From NCBI GenBank assembly GCA_002633315.1, contig NWBN01000031.1:62001-126000 (forward strand): a stretch of 64,000 nucleotides of DNA. The letters run 5' to 3'. Source of the DNA: Bacteroidales bacterium Phil6 (GTDB lineage: Bacteria > Bacteroidota > Bacteroidia > Bacteroidales > F082). The number at the start of each line of letters is the position of its first letter. Within the stretch, counting starts at the first letter, position 1. This document shows, piece after piece, positions 44,657-55,472 of the stretch. The position numbers and the translations under genes were made by a program. The notes beneath the pieces were generated by a model. The model had not been told where the DNA came from and ran no database searches. It was given only the letters and a program-made list of their open reading frames with translations.

Positions 44657-45391
44657 ATGATTAGAATAGAGATTTGTACAAGTAATTATAAATCAGTATG
44701 TAATGCGCAGGATGGCGGTGCTGACTGTGCAGAACTGTGTTCGGCATTGGAAGTGGGAGGAATAACACCTTCGTATGGTGTGTTGGCTGAGGTTGCAGAT
44801 GTCATGCGCATCCCGGTAAGGGTCTTGATACGTCCTCGTTCCGGTAATTATATTTATGATGACAGAGAGGTTGAGATGATGTGCCGAGATATTGAGAAAG
44901 TGGCGATGCTTGGCTATGAAGGTGTCGTTATCGGAGCTTTGAATGATGAAGGTGACATTGATGTCAAGGCAGTGGAATCAATGATGCGTGCCGGCAAAGG
45001 AATGAAGTTTACTTTTCATCGTGCTGTCGATGCTTCACGCGATATTTTTGAGTCTTTCCGTCAACTTGCAGAGTTGGGCTTCGACAAGGTCCTTACATCA
45101 GGAGGCTGTCATGATGCACCGCGTGGAGCTTCCGTTATTGCTGAACTACAAAAACGCTATGGAGACAAAGTGAAAATTATGCCGGGAGGTGGCATTAACA
45201 TCAGTAATGTGGAGTCTCTGCTCCGGGCCACCGGCGTGTCTGATTGTCATGCTTCATTGACGGAGAATGTGACATGTTTTCATAAATCACTGTATCCTGA
45301 TGGAGTCGATGCTACAGGCGCTTCCATGGTCTGGAAAGAATCCGACCTTAATAAAATAAAAATGTTCGTGCAGTTGTGTAGAAAATTATAA
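44657..45391 (+). CDS. cutC: CutC-family protein
   Basis: A 244-residue TIM-barrel protein of the CutC family, linked in older work to copper homeostasis, although its biochemical activity is not established. Characteristic blocks are AQDGGADCAELCSALEVGGITPS near residue 18 (shown here without its flanks), RVLIRPRSGNYIY, FHRAVDASRD, LTSGGCHDAP and IMPGGGINISN. It is followed after only four bases by the beta-mannosidase gene, so the two are probably one operon. Pairing of cutC with glycosidase genes points to a carbohydrate-related rather than a copper role, but that is inference. Confidence 0.92.
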   Translation: MIRIEICTSNYKSVCNAQDGGADCAELCSALEVGGITPSYGVLAEVADVMRIPVRVLIRPRSGNYIYDDREVEMMCRDIEKVAMLGYEGVVIGALNDEGDIDVKAVESMMRAGKGMKFTFHRAVDASRDIFESFRQLAELGFDKVLTSGGCHDAPRGASVIAELQKRYGDKVKIMPGGGINISNVESLLRATGVSDCHASLTENVTCFHKSLYPDGVDATGASMVWKESDLNKIKMFVQLCRKL

Positions 45392-45395
45392 TGTT

Positions 45396-47915
45396 ATGAA
45401 AAATAATACATTTGTTAAAAAACTTCTCTTTCTGTCTTGTCTTGTCATTGTTGGTCTTACTTCATGTTCCGATAATGACGGAGTTACCGAATATCGCAGT
45501 TTGTCGCAAGGCTGGACTGTCACTACTGATACGTTGGACCTCAGTCTCGATGTATCGTTGCCTTCCGTCATACAGAACGATTTGTATGAAGCAGGAGTCA
45601 TTCCTCATCCTTATCATGGCAAAGTTGAACAGGACCTTTTATGGATACCTCAGCGTGAATGGACGTATCGTCTTGTGTTCGATATGGATGATTTGTTGAT
45701 GTCTAAAGATAATATTGAACTCATTTTTGACGGTATAGATACTTATGCCGATGTGTGGCTTAACGGCAAACATCTTTTATATGCAGATAATATGTTCAGA
45801 ACATGGACCGCTGATGTTAAAGATGTTGTGAAACCTTTTGATAATGAGCTTGTCGTGCGATTCCTTCCTTTCGATAAGGTGCGTGACAGTCTTATTGAGA
45901 CATATCCTTTGCGTTTCCCGGAAAAATATGCTGTCATGCGTAAGGCCGGATATCAGAATGGTTGGGACTGGGCACCGCGTTATCTCAATATTGGATTGTG
46001 GAAACCTGTGTCTTTGAGGGCTTGGTCCGGTATATCTCTTTCAGACGCTTCTGTGGCTACGGTAAAATTGTCTGACAATGAGGCGATGATGTCTTTGCAT
46101 GCTACTATCGACAGCGATGTGGAAAATCCGGTTGAAATATGTGTTTTACAAGATGAAGATGTTATTTTGAATGAGACGATGGAACTTTCAAAAGGAAGGA
46201 ATGAGATATCATTACCTTTTGTGATGGAAAATCCGCTTTTGTGGTATCCTAACGGTATGGGAGAACAGAATCTTTATGATTTTGACATTAAAATATTGCG
46301 TAATGGCATGGAGAAAGATGTTGTAAACGTGGTAACCGGCATTCGTGACATTAGACTTGTCAACGAACCTGACAGTATTGGCGCAGCCATGTATTTTACT
46401 GTCAACGGTTCACCTCTTTATATCAAAGGCAGCAACTATGTGCCTGAGGAGATGCTCACAGCACGCATGTCGCGTGATAACACTCTGTATCTCATTCGGG
46501 AATGTGTCGAGGCTAATTTCAATATGTTGAGAATATGGGGTGGTGGCATTTATCCTCCTGATTATTTTTATGATATATGCGACAGTCTTGGTATTATGGT
46601 ATGGCAGGACTTTATGTTTGCCGGCTCGACATACCCTTATTCAGATGAGTTTCTCGACAATGTAAGGGAAGAAGCGGTGCAGCAGGTCAAAAGATACAGA
46701 AGTCATCCTTCTTTGGCTTTATGGTGCGGCAACAACGAAATAAGCGAAGGTTATTATAACTGGGGCTGGCAAAAGAGCCTCGGTTGGAGTGAGGATGAAG
46801 ATAAAGAGATGAAAGAAGGATATGACAGACTGTTTGAAGAGATACTTGAAGATGTGGTGGAAAAATATGACGGCACTCGTTCTTATTGGCCAAGTTCTCC
46901 TTCAAAAGGGTGGGGACGCCCTGAGAGTCTTACTGAAGGTGACGTGCATTATTGGGGCGTTTGGTGGGGCGAGATGCCATACGAGATATATCGCGACAAA
47001 GTGGGTCGTTTCAACAGTGAGTTCGGATACCAGGCTTATCCTTCCGTTTCAACATTGAGAAAAATAGACCCTGACCTTGATAATGATGTTATCCAGGCTC
47101 ATCAGAAACATGCAAGAGGTGAACTGCTAATGATGAAACATGTGAGAGAATATATAGGAAAACCGAAAGATTTTGAAGATTATGTTTATATGAGTCAGTT
47201 GTCGCAGGAATATGGTCTTTCCATTGCTATCGAGGCACAGAGAGCTGCAAAACCCCGCAGCATGGGCTCCCTTTATTGGCAACTTAATGACGCATGGCCT
47301 GTAATATCATGGTCTTCAATAGATTATTATGGTAACAAAAAGGCTTTGCAGTATAGATTGAAAGAGTTGTTCGCTCCTCTTTATGTCGGAATAAAAACTG
47401 TAGAGGATAAATATGTGCTTTGGGTTAACAATGATAATCAAACTGCTTTTGAAGGTCTTTTGTTGCTGGATGTTAAAGATATGAAAGGAAAGACAGTGTT
47501 TTCACAGAAGATTCCGGTTAAGGTAGGAGGGAATGGCTGTCATGATATTGAATTGGGAGATGATTTCTGTAGGGCTGTGAGACATCCTGAACGTATTTAT
47601 GTCAAAATGACTGTTGATGACAATGACGGCAAGGTGTTCGAACGTCTTTGTTTCTTGACAAAACCTAAAGACTTGAAACTTAAAAAGACTGATATTGCTT
47701 TTGATGTTTTGCAAGATGATGGAACTGTTATTTTGAAAGTCCGTTCATCAGCATTGGCTAAAAGCGTCTATGTGGAATGCCGGAATGCTGAAGGCAGGTT
47801 CTCTGACAACTTTTTCGACCTTGAACCTCAAAATGAAAAAGTTATTACTTTTGACCCTGAAAATAATACGGATGTTAATGATATGAAGTTTATATTCAGA
47901 ACATTGAATCCTTGA
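45396..47915 (+). CDS. GH2 beta-mannosidase, predicted lipoprotein
   Basis: A 839-residue exo-beta-mannosidase of glycoside hydrolase family 2. The N-terminus has a lipoprotein signal with lipobox LTSC (Cys24), so it is anchored in the envelope. A sugar-binding jelly roll (about 35-215), an immunoglobulin-like domain (216-320) and the TIM barrel follow. The acid/base glutamate is E448 in WCGNNE, a beta-mannosidase-type motif, and the nucleophile is E542 in FNSEFGYQAYPS. It probably removes terminal beta-mannose from N-glycan or mannan fragments. No SusCD pair or other glycosidase is adjacent, so it is not in a full utilisation locus. A terminator follows at 47959. Confidence 0.93.
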   Translation: MKNNTFVKKLLFLSCLVIVGLTSCSDNDGVTEYRSLSQGWTVTTDTLDLSLDVSLPSVIQNDLYEAGVIPHPYHGKVEQDLLWIPQREWTYRLVFDMDDLLMSKDNIELIFDGIDTYADVWLNGKHLLYADNMFRTWTADVKDVVKPFDNELVVRFLPFDKVRDSLIETYPLRFPEKYAVMRKAGYQNGWDWAPRYLNIGLWKPVSLRAWSGISLSDASVATVKLSDNEAMMSLHATIDSDVENPVEICVLQDEDVILNETMELSKGRNEISLPFVMENPLLWYPNGMGEQNLYDFDIKILRNGMEKDVVNVVTGIRDIRLVNEPDSIGAAMYFTVNGSPLYIKGSNYVPEEMLTARMSRDNTLYLIRECVEANFNMLRIWGGGIYPPDYFYDICDSLGIMVWQDFMFAGSTYPYSDEFLDNVREEAVQQVKRYRSHPSLALWCGNNEISEGYYNWGWQKSLGWSEDEDKEMKEGYDRLFEEILEDVVEKYDGTRSYWPSSPSKGWGRPESLTEGDVHYWGVWWGEMPYEIYRDKVGRFNSEFGYQAYPSVSTLRKIDPDLDNDVIQAHQKHARGELLMMKHVREYIGKPKDFEDYVYMSQLSQEYGLSIAIEAQRAAKPRSMGSLYWQLNDAWPVISWSSIDYYGNKKALQYRLKELFAPLYVGIKTVEDKYVLWVNNDNQTAFEGLLLLDVKDMKGKTVFSQKIPVKVGGNGCHDIELGDDFCRAVRHPERIYVKMTVDDNDGKVFERLCFLTKPKDLKLKKTDIAFDVLQDDGTVILKVRSSALAKSVYVECRNAEGRFSDNFFDLEPQNEKVITFDPENNTDVNDMKFIFRTLNP

Positions 47916-47958
47916 TAAATAAAATTTAATTCCAAATCTGTAGATTTATTTCGAGAAA

Positions 47959-47994
47959 AAGGCGTGTCTGATTATATGAAATTTGACACGCCTT
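47959..47994. terminator. Terminator between beta-mannosidase and lepA
   Basis: AAGGCGTGTC pairs perfectly with GACACGCCTT across a 16-base loop, with short T and A tracts outside. It lies between convergent genes and may act on both. Confidence 0.8.
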
Positions 47995-48096
47995 GTTTAT
48001 AAGATATGAAATTCAATAAAACTTTTATTGTCGTTTTTTTAAATCATTAAAGTGCAATTGCGACAATAATACTTTCATGCTAAACCAAGAAAGACA

Positions 48097-49884
48097 TCAG
48101 TCTAATTTCAAAACAGCAAGGAATGCCGATTGAGGAACCTCAACATTGCCTATTTGACGCATTCTCTTCTTGCCGGCTTTCTGTTTTTCTAACAATTTGC
48201 GTTTTCGGCTGATATCGCCTCCATAACATTTGGCTGTAACGTCTTTTCTTACTTGACGTACAGTTTCTCTTGCAATTATTTTAGATCCTATGGAAGCTTG
48301 AATCGCTATATCAAATTGTTGTCTTGGAATCAATTCTTTCAGTTTCTCGCACATCCTGCGTCCGAAAGCGTATGCATGGTCTCTGTGTATCAATGTTGAA
48401 AGTGCATCTACAGAATCGCCGTTTAGCAAAATGTCGAGTTTGACAAGGTTGGCAGGCTGATATCCTGCAATATGATAATCGAATGATGCGTATCCTCTTG
48501 AAATGGATTTCAGTTTGTCATAAAAGTCGAACACTATCTCACTGAGAGGCATTTGAAAAGTCATTTCGACTCTGTCTGTAGTGAGATATACCTGATTTTT
48601 CAACAAACCTCTTTTTTCTATGCACAGTGTCATTATGGGACCTACATATTCGTTTTTGGATATTATCTGAGCAATGATATAAGGTTCGTCTATATGGTCG
48701 AGTTTTGTCTGTTCCGGTAAACCGCTGGGGTTGTGTACATCAAGAACGGTGCCATCGGTAAGATATGCCTTGAACGACACATTGGGCACGGTGGTAATGA
48801 CATCCATGTTGAACTCACGGTCGAGGCGTTCCTGTATGATTTCCATGTGTAACAAGCCGAGAAAACCACAACGGAATCCGAATCCCAATGCAGCCGAAGA
48901 CTCCGGTTCCCAAACTAAAGACGCATCGTTGAGCTGCAATTTTTCAAGAGAACTTCTCAACTCTTCATAATCATCGGCATCGACAGGATATACTCCGGCG
49001 AATACCATGGGTTTCACATTTTCAAAACCGGCAATGGCATTGGAACATGGCTTGTCAACATGAGTGATGGTGTCACCAACCTTTACTTCCCTTGAACTTT
49101 TTATTCCGGAGATGATATAACCGACATTACCTGCCGACAATTCGTTTTGTGGCACCTGTTTCAGTTGAAGTACTCCGATCTCATCGGCATTGTATTCTTT
49201 CTCAGTGGCATAGAATTTTACAAGGTCACCTGTGCGTATGGTGCCGTTGATGATTCTGAAATAGGCTATTATACCTCTGAATGAGTTGAAAACAGAATCG
49301 AAGATAAGTGCTTGTAAAGGAGCATCAGGGTCACCTTTGGGTGCCGGAATCCTGTTTACAATGGCTTCTAATATCTCATTGACACCTAAACCTGTACGTG
49401 CACTGCATCTAAGTATCTCACTGCGTTCGCATCCTATTAGATCAACTATCTGGTCTTCTACCATATCGGGATTGGCACTTTCCATGTCTATTTTGTTGAT
49501 GACAGGAATGATTTCCAGATTGTGTTCCAGCGCCATATAGAGATTGGATATTGTCTGTGCCTGAATGCCTTGTGAAGCATCTACGACGAGCAATGCACCT
49601 TCGCATGCTGCTATTGACCTTGATACTTCATACGAAAAATCAACATGTCCGGGAGTGTCTATGAGGTTGAGAGTGTATATTTCTCCATTATGTTCATATT
49701 TCATCTGTATGGCATGACTCTTTATGGTAATGCCTCTCTCTCTCTCCAAATCCATGTCGTCAAGAACCTGGTTTACCAACTCTTTCTTCGTTAAGGTGTC
49801 GGTAAACTCAAGCAATCTGTCAGCCAATGTGCTTTTGCCATGGTCTATATGTGCAATGATGCAAAAATTTCTGATATTTTTCAT
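48097..49884 (-). CDS. lepA: Elongation factor 4 (LepA)
   Basis: LepA is a ribosome-binding GTPase affecting translation fidelity and 30S biogenesis. The 595-residue protein carries G1 [10 protein letters not shown]3 DTPGHVDF, G4 NKID, the EF-G-like domains and the unique C-terminal domain with [19 protein letters not shown] near residue 550. The length is normal. The -7 element (49889-49896) ends only four bases before the ATG, so the mRNA is probably leaderless or nearly so. Confidence 0.97.
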   Translation of the reverse strand: MKNIRNFCIIAHIDHGKSTLADRLLEFTDTLTKKELVNQVLDDMDLERERGITIKSHAIQMKYEHNGEIYTLNLIDTPGHVDFSYEVSRSIAACEGALLVVDASQGIQAQTISNLYMALEHNLEIIPVINKIDMESANPDMVEDQIVDLIGCERSEILRCSARTGLGVNEILEAIVNRIPAPKGDPDAPLQALIFDSVFNSFRGIIAYFRIINGTIRTGDLVKFYATEKEYNADEIGVLQLKQVPQNELSAGNVGYIISGIKSSREVKVGDTITHVDKPCSNAIAGFENVKPMVFAGVYPVDADDYEELRSSLEKLQLNDASLVWEPESSAALGFGFRCGFLGLLHMEIIQERLDREFNMDVITTVPNVSFKAYLTDGTVLDVHNPSGLPEQTKLDHIDEPYIIAQIISKNEYVGPIMTLCIEKRGLLKNQVYLTTDRVEMTFQMPLSEIVFDFYDKLKSISRGYASFDYHIAGYQPANLVKLDILLNGDSVDALSTLIHRDHAYAFGRRMCEKLKELIPRQQFDIAIQASIGSKIIARETVRQVRKDVTAKCYGGDISRKRKLLEKQKAGKKRMRQIGNVEVPQSAFLAVLKLD

Positions 49885-49888
49885 GGTG

Positions 49889-49896
49889 CAAAGATA
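49889..49896 (-). promoter_or_regulatory. Promoter -7 element of lepA, abutting the start codon
   Basis: On the minus strand this reads TATCTTTG, followed by CACC and then the ATG. In Bacteroidota promoters transcription begins several bases after this element, which places the transcript start at or next to the A of the ATG. Confidence 0.6.
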
Positions 49897-50090
49897 ATAT
49901 TTTTGAGTATTCTTTTAAAAATTATTTTTGCGCTTTGCTTAAACATTTTTCGTTGGTTTACTTTATCACTTTTATTACTGAATTTGTTTATAATGATAGA
50001 AATGGTTTTTTGAAAGAGAATTATTATTATACTCTTTTTACAAAAATTTTTAAATAAAAAATTGATTATAGTTTTTTAATGAAAAAGTTT

Positions 50091-50098
50091 TAACTTTG
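50091..50098 (+). promoter_or_regulatory. Promoter -7 element of gapA
   Basis: TAACTTTG matches TAnnTTTG, with a T tract at 50072-50077 upstream. It gives a leader of about 70 bases to the gapA ATG, in which I saw no structure. Confidence 0.6.
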
Positions 50099-50171
50099 CA
50101 AAAAATATCATTTAAAAAAAACATTGCATTTTTGAAATTGTTTGAACATTCAGTTTAATTTAAAAGTATAA

Positions 50172-51191
<1,020 letters not shown>

Positions 51192-51573
51192 TCAATGATT
51201 TATTAACAATGTATATTGTTATCTACATTGTTATGTTTTCGTTGAAACCTTACTGTTTTGATTGTTTTCAACTGATATGACTGTTTATCCATTTTATTTA
51301 TCAGGATTTCTTGGATAACAGTTGTTAATACCCACGGGGACAATGAAATACGATAAGTTTAATACTGATTCGAATTTATTGTTGCCTCGTGGGTGTTTTT
51401 TACAATATGGTGTGAGACATGATTAATAGTGTCTTTCGGCAATTATTAATTGCTGTACAACATTTCTGAAAAAATGTTTATTCAAAAAACAGTAAATTGT
51501 TGACGATTGATAAAAGATTGACGTTTCAGATAAAAGATTATTTGGATTATCAGAAAACAAACAATATCATCGT
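51192..51573. other. Convergent intergenic region after gapA
   Basis: It holds a weak hairpin near the gapA stop (AACAATGTA/TACATTGTT, about 51206-51233), the strong terminator at 51330-51401, and two copies of GATAAAAGATT about 20 bases apart near 51509-51540. I see no gene. Confidence 0.5.
51330..51401 (+). terminator. Long-armed terminator after gapA
   Basis: ACCCACG pairs with CGTGGGT at the base; above it ACAAT pairs with ATTGT and AAAT with ATTT around an internal loop; seven T follow (GTTTTTT). The stem is unusually long with an AT-rich apical region of about 25 bases. Confidence 0.8.
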
Positions 51574-52359
51574 TTACCAGCTTCCTGAGGCTCCGCCTCC
51601 TCCGAAATGACCGCCGCCAAAACCTCCAAACGATGATCCTCCTCCAAATGAGGACCCTCCTCCAAAATGATTGTTTCTGTTGTTAAAGAACATCGATAAA
51701 AGCCATAAATTGAATAAGTCTTTGCCATCGTTTTTAGAAGTGTAGGTGACACTTTTGCTTCTTCCCATTATTTTTATGATTAAAATCATTACGATTAATA
51801 TTATTATGGGAATCAAAATCAATCCGTCATTTTCTCCATTGCTTCCGGCTGGCCTGAACTTGGCAGCGACAAGTTCGTTGATAATGGAGTCTATGGCTGT
51901 GTTTATGGCAGAATAGTAATCATTGTCAATGAGATGGCTTTTCATCTGAGTTTCGATGATTCTTTTGCAGACAGCATCGGTAAGATATGGCTCTATTCCG
52001 TATCCTACAGATATTGCAACTTCGCCTTTCTCTTTTCCTTTGGGTTTGATGAGCAATACAACGCCGTTGTTTTCTTTCCCGCCAACACCCCAGTTTTCTC
52101 CGATGCTATATGCATATTCGTTAGCGCTGTATCCTTGTAAACTGTTGACTAATACTACACATATCTGAGTAGAAGTACTGTCGTTATAATTTACCACTTT
52201 CTGTTCAAGTTGGTTGATCTGGTTTTTTGACAGTGTCGAAGTGAAATCGTTTACAAGACGTGGAGGTTCCGGTCTGCCGGGAATGTCTTGTGAGAATGTC
52301 GTTTTGCAAAAAAATAAAAAAGAGAAAAATAAGATATAATAAAAAATAGACTTTTTCAT
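51574..52359 (-). CDS. TPM-domain protein with glycine-rich tail (YgcG-like)
   Basis: A 261-residue membrane-anchored protein. A signal peptide (residues 1-23, ending TFS) leads to a TPM domain (about 35-170: VNDFTSTLSKNQINQLEQKV, then NGVVLLIKPKGKEKGEVAIS and GYGIEPYLTDAV). One membrane helix follows (LILIPIIILIVMILIIKIMG, 179-198). The tail is rich in Gly, Ser and Phe (GGGSSFGG repeats, ending GASGSW). TPM domains occur in photosystem II repair phosphatase-like proteins and in uncharacterised bacterial exports. It is the last gene of the htpG-lemA-TPM-TPM cluster, seven bases from its upstream neighbour. Confidence 0.88.
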   Translation of the reverse strand: MKKSIFYYILFFSFLFFCKTTFSQDIPGRPEPPRLVNDFTSTLSKNQINQLEQKVVNYNDSTSTQICVVLVNSLQGYSANEYAYSIGENWGVGGKENNGVVLLIKPKGKEKGEVAISVGYGIEPYLTDAVCKRIIETQMKSHLIDNDYYSAINTAIDSIINELVAAKFRPAGSNGENDGLILIPIIILIVMILIIKIMGRSKSVTYTSKNDGKDLFNLWLLSMFFNNRNNHFGGGSSFGGGSSFGGFGGGHFGGGGASGSW

Positions 52360-52365
52360 GTTGTT

Positions 52366-52800
52366 TTATTCAAAAGAAATTTCGTTGCTAAGCTCATCAA
52401 TGTCGTTTTCCTGATGAGGAAAATATGCCTTTAATTTTTTACCACAGCGAAGTACTCCATATATTATGCCATCGGTAAATAAATTGTTTCTAAAAGATTG
52501 TGTCATGTCGTTTTTTATGTCTTTCCAAAAATCATTTTCAACGACATTGTTGATACCCTCATCGCCAATGATGGCAAATTTGTGGTCTTTTACTGCTAAA
52601 TATATAAGTACGCCGTTACGTTGTGCGGTTTCGTTCATTTTAAGTTTAAAAAACACTTCGGTGGCTCTTTCTATGGCGTCGCCTTTGCAGAAATTGTCTA
52701 TGTGTACACGAATCTCTCCGGATGTGTCTTTTTCCGCTTCTTGTATTGCAGCTACAATCTTTTTAATTTCTAATTTACTGAAAAAATTCCTGGCTGTCAT
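52366..52800 (-). CDS. TPM-domain protein (short, cytoplasmic or peripheral)
   Basis: A 144-residue protein consisting of a TPM domain: FFSKLEIKKIVAAIQEAEKD, SGEIRVHIDNFCKG, NGVLIYLAVKDHKFAIIGDEGIN (visible in parts) and an acidic C-terminal end. There is no signal peptide or membrane helix. It is paired with the glycine-rich TPM protein and with LemA, a combination seen repeatedly in Bacteroidota and other phyla; the shared function is unknown. A terminator-like hairpin lies just before its start codon (52812-52842). Confidence 0.87.
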   Translation of the reverse strand: MTARNFFSKLEIKKIVAAIQEAEKDTSGEIRVHIDNFCKGDAIERATEVFFKLKMNETAQRNGVLIYLAVKDHKFAIIGDEGINNVVENDFWKDIKNDMTQSFRNNLFTDGIIYGVLRCGKKLKAYFPHQENDIDELSNEISFE

Positions 52801-52811
52801 ATAATTAAGTT

Positions 52812-52842
52812 AAAAAGAGGCTGTCTTTTATGACAGCCTCTT
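52812..52842 (-). terminator. Terminator-like hairpin between lemA and the TPM genes
   Basis: On the minus strand AAGAGGCTGTC pairs perfectly with GACAGCCTCTT across six bases, then TTT AA follows (five-T tract including the stem end). It begins five bases after the lemA stop and ends about 12 bases before the TPM start, so it probably reduces transcription of the two TPM genes relative to lemA. Confidence 0.8.
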
Positions 52843-52847
52843 CGTTG

Positions 52848-53441
52848 TCAAAACTCAACTTTGGGAGCGACTTCAGCTCCCTGTTGAGCCTCAAAATATG
52901 CTATCTTTTCAAAACCGAACATATTGGCAAATATGTTGGCAGGGAAATGTCTTATTGACTGATTATAAATTCTTGCAGTGTCGTTGAACTTCTGACGCTC
53001 CACCGTGATGCGGTTTTCAGTGCCTTCAAGTTGTGCCTGCAGTTCTAAAAAGTTCTGATTTGCTTTCAGGTCCGGGTATTTTTCTACAGTTACCAACAGT
53101 CTCGACAAGGCTCCGGACAACTGTTCCTGCGCATTTTGGAATGCCTGCATGTTCTCTGGCGTCATATTGTCGGCATTAAGGTTGATGGAGGTTGCTTTCG
53201 CTCTTGCTTCAACTACATCCGTTAAAACTTTCTGTTCGTGTTCTGCATAACCTTTTACTGTGGCTACCAAATTGGGGATCAAGTCGCTACGACGTTGATA
53301 TACATTTTCTACCTGAGCCCATTGTGCATTGACGGCTTCTTCTTTTGATACTAAACCGTTGTAAGTGCCTTTTATCCAGGAAAATAGGAGTATTATGACA
53401 ACAACGACAACGATAATGATAATTGTGCTTTTCTTTTTCAT
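52848..53441 (-). CDS. lemA: LemA family protein
   Basis: A 197-residue protein with one N-terminal membrane helix (about residues 5-23, IIIIVVVVVIILLFSW) and a helical-bundle body. The signature EEAVNAQWAQVENVYQRRSDL lies at about 38-58, and the conserved FNDTARIYNQSIRHFPANIF near 152. LemA proteins are conserved in many bacteria, with the C-terminal body probably outside the cytoplasm; the function is unknown. It lies 12 bases after htpG and before two TPM-domain genes. Confidence 0.95.
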   Translation of the reverse strand: MKKKSTIIIIVVVVVIILLFSWIKGTYNGLVSKEEAVNAQWAQVENVYQRRSDLIPNLVATVKGYAEHEQKVLTDVVEARAKATSINLNADNMTPENMQAFQNAQEQLSGALSRLLVTVEKYPDLKANQNFLELQAQLEGTENRITVERQKFNDTARIYNQSIRHFPANIFANMFGFEKIAYFEAQQGAEVAPKVEF

Positions 53442-53453
53442 TTCATGAATTTG

Positions 53454-55355
53454 TTATTGCATACTGTCGAAATTGCGTTTTATGAACTCATTGAGTTCTT
53501 TTCCCTTTAAAAGATTCTTCGAGAGTCTGACAAGGTCGTATAATTGGGAAATAACCTCTTTTCGACTGTCTTCGTCTTTGTTAACGAGCGAATCTATCAC
53601 ATTATTGTTTGTGTTTACAATTAAAGTATAATGGTCAGGCATGTCTCCCCACATTGACATTCCTCCTATCATATTCATATCTTTCATACGACGCATCCAT
53701 TCGTTTTGAGTAAGTTCAACAGGAGCGTCGTTTTCTTCCATATTGACAAATTCTATAGAATATATTGTCTTGTCTATGATAGCTTCAAAAGAGGCCTTGA
53801 TGCTTTCTTTGTCACTGTCGCTTAACTTGGATGTCGTGTTATCTTCTTTCTTCTCAATAAGTTTGTCGATGGTGTTGGAATCCACTCGTGCAAATTGAGT
53901 ATTCTCGAATTTCTGTTCCAGACTGTTGATGAAATGAGAGTCGAGGATTCCGTCCATCAAGAGAACATTATATCCGCGAGACTTGGCATTTTCAATGTTG
54001 GCGTATTGCTCATCTTCGTTAGTGGCATAAAGATAGACGAGACGCTTGTCTTTGTTTGTCTGATTGTCTTCTATCTTCTTTTTATATTCCTCCAAAGTAT
54101 AATAATTGCCTTCCGTATCTTTAAGTAATGCAAACTTCTCTGCTCTTTCGAAGAATTGAGGATCGGTTATCATACCGTAAACGATGAATATTTTTATGTC
54201 ATCCCATTTCTTCTCATAATCCGCTCTGTCTTTCTTGAACATCTCTTCAAGTTTTTCAGCGACTTTTTTGGTAATATAACCTGATATTTTTTTTACGTTC
54301 TGGTCGTTTTGCAGGAATGAACGGCTGACGTTAAGCGGGATGTCGGGCGAATCAATGACACCGTGCAACAGACTCAGAAAGTCGGGCAAAATACCTTCGA
54401 CGGAGTCGGTGACAAATACTTCGTTGCAGTACAACTGTATCTTGTTGCGTTGAAATTCGTATTTGTTTTTGATTTTAGGAAAATATAGAATACCGGTGAG
54501 GTCGAAAGGATAATCTACATTAAGATGTATATGGAACAAGGGAGTATCGAAATTCATGGGATATAAGACATGATAAAAATCATCGTATTCCTTGTCCTCT
54601 ATCTTGGATGGAGATTTCTTCCATAAAGGTTCTACACTGTTGATAATCCATGGTTTTTCAACAGTTTTTGTCTTAGGGTTGCCGTTTTTGTCGGTTTCGC
54701 CTTCTATTGGTTCTTCCTCTTTCTTCATTCCAAATTGGATAGGAACAGGTAAGAACTTGCAATATTTGTTGAGCAATTCTCTTATTCTGCCTTCTTCAAG
54801 AAATTCGGAACAGTCATCAGTGATATACAATATTACGTCAGTACCTCTGTCTCCTTTTTTGATAGGTTCCATAGTATATTCCGGGCTGCCGTCGCATTCC
54901 CATATTACACCTTTGTCTTCAGGGGCTTGTGTATATGATTTAGAGATAAGCGACACTTTGTCTGATACCATGAAAGCAGAATAAAACCCCAAGCCGAAAT
55001 GACCTATTATGGATGCAGCTTCCGCCTCACTTTGTGTCTTGAATTTTTCAACGAATTCGGTGGCTCCGGAAAATGCTATCTGGTTAATGTATTTGTCTAC
55101 CTCTTCGGCTGTCATGCCAATACCTCTGTCATGTATGGTTATGGTTTTCTTTTTCTTGTTTACATCGACTTTTATGGTTAAATCGCCCAAATCTCCAGTA
55201 AACTCTCCGGCACTTGCCAATGCTTTCAGTTTTTGTGTCGCATCAACGGCATTGCTGATGAGTTCTCTTAAAAATATTTCATTTTCAGAATATAAGAACT
55301 TTTTTATTACAGGAAAAATGTTTTCTGTTTTTACACCTATAGATCCTTTTGTCAT
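53454..55355 (-). CDS. htpG: Chaperone protein HtpG (Hsp90)
   Basis: HtpG is the bacterial Hsp90 ATP-dependent chaperone of the cytoplasm. The 633-residue protein has the GHKL ATPase motifs LISNAVDATQKL, HDRGIGMT and GHFGLGFYSAFMV, the middle domain with RGTDVILYI and LNVSRSFLQND, and the C-terminal dimerisation domain. The length is normal. It is the first gene of the minus-strand unit that continues into lemA. No heat-shock inverted repeat was seen upstream. Confidence 0.97.
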   Translation of the reverse strand: MTKGSIGVKTENIFPVIKKFLYSENEIFLRELISNAVDATQKLKALASAGEFTGDLGDLTIKVDVNKKKKTITIHDRGIGMTAEEVDKYINQIAFSGATEFVEKFKTQSEAEAASIIGHFGLGFYSAFMVSDKVSLISKSYTQAPEDKGVIWECDGSPEYTMEPIKKGDRGTDVILYITDDCSEFLEEGRIRELLNKYCKFLPVPIQFGMKKEEEPIEGETDKNGNPKTKTVEKPWIINSVEPLWKKSPSKIEDKEYDDFYHVLYPMNFDTPLFHIHLNVDYPFDLTGILYFPKIKNKYEFQRNKIQLYCNEVFVTDSVEGILPDFLSLLHGVIDSPDIPLNVSRSFLQNDQNVKKISGYITKKVAEKLEEMFKKDRADYEKKWDDIKIFIVYGMITDPQFFERAEKFALLKDTEGNYYTLEEYKKKIEDNQTNKDKRLVYLYATNEDEQYANIENAKSRGYNVLLMDGILDSHFINSLEQKFENTQFARVDSNTIDKLIEKKEDNTTSKLSDSDKESIKASFEAIIDKTIYSIEFVNMEENDAPVELTQNEWMRRMKDMNMIGGMSMWGDMPDHYTLIVNTNNNVIDSLVNKDEDSRKEVISQLYDLVRLSKNLLKGKELNEFIKRNFDSMQ

Positions 55356-55445
55356 AATGTTTTGTTTTTAATTTTTTTTGTTTTTATCAAAGTATGTGCC
55401 AAATTTCAAGACTGACAAAATGACTTCTTTATTATAAAAAAGTGT

Positions 55446-55453
55446 TATTTTTG
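55446..55453 (+). promoter_or_regulatory. Promoter -7 element of the Methyltransf_32 gene
   Basis: TATTTTTG matches TAnnTTTG, 19 bases before the ATG at 55473. Confidence 0.6.
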
Positions 55454-55472
55454 CATTGATATTAATTATGCC

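Noticed and set aside
51509-51540. Two copies of GATAAAAGATT as a CRISPR or operator array
   Set aside because: Only two short copies in AT-rich sequence, with no further units or neighbouring cas genes.
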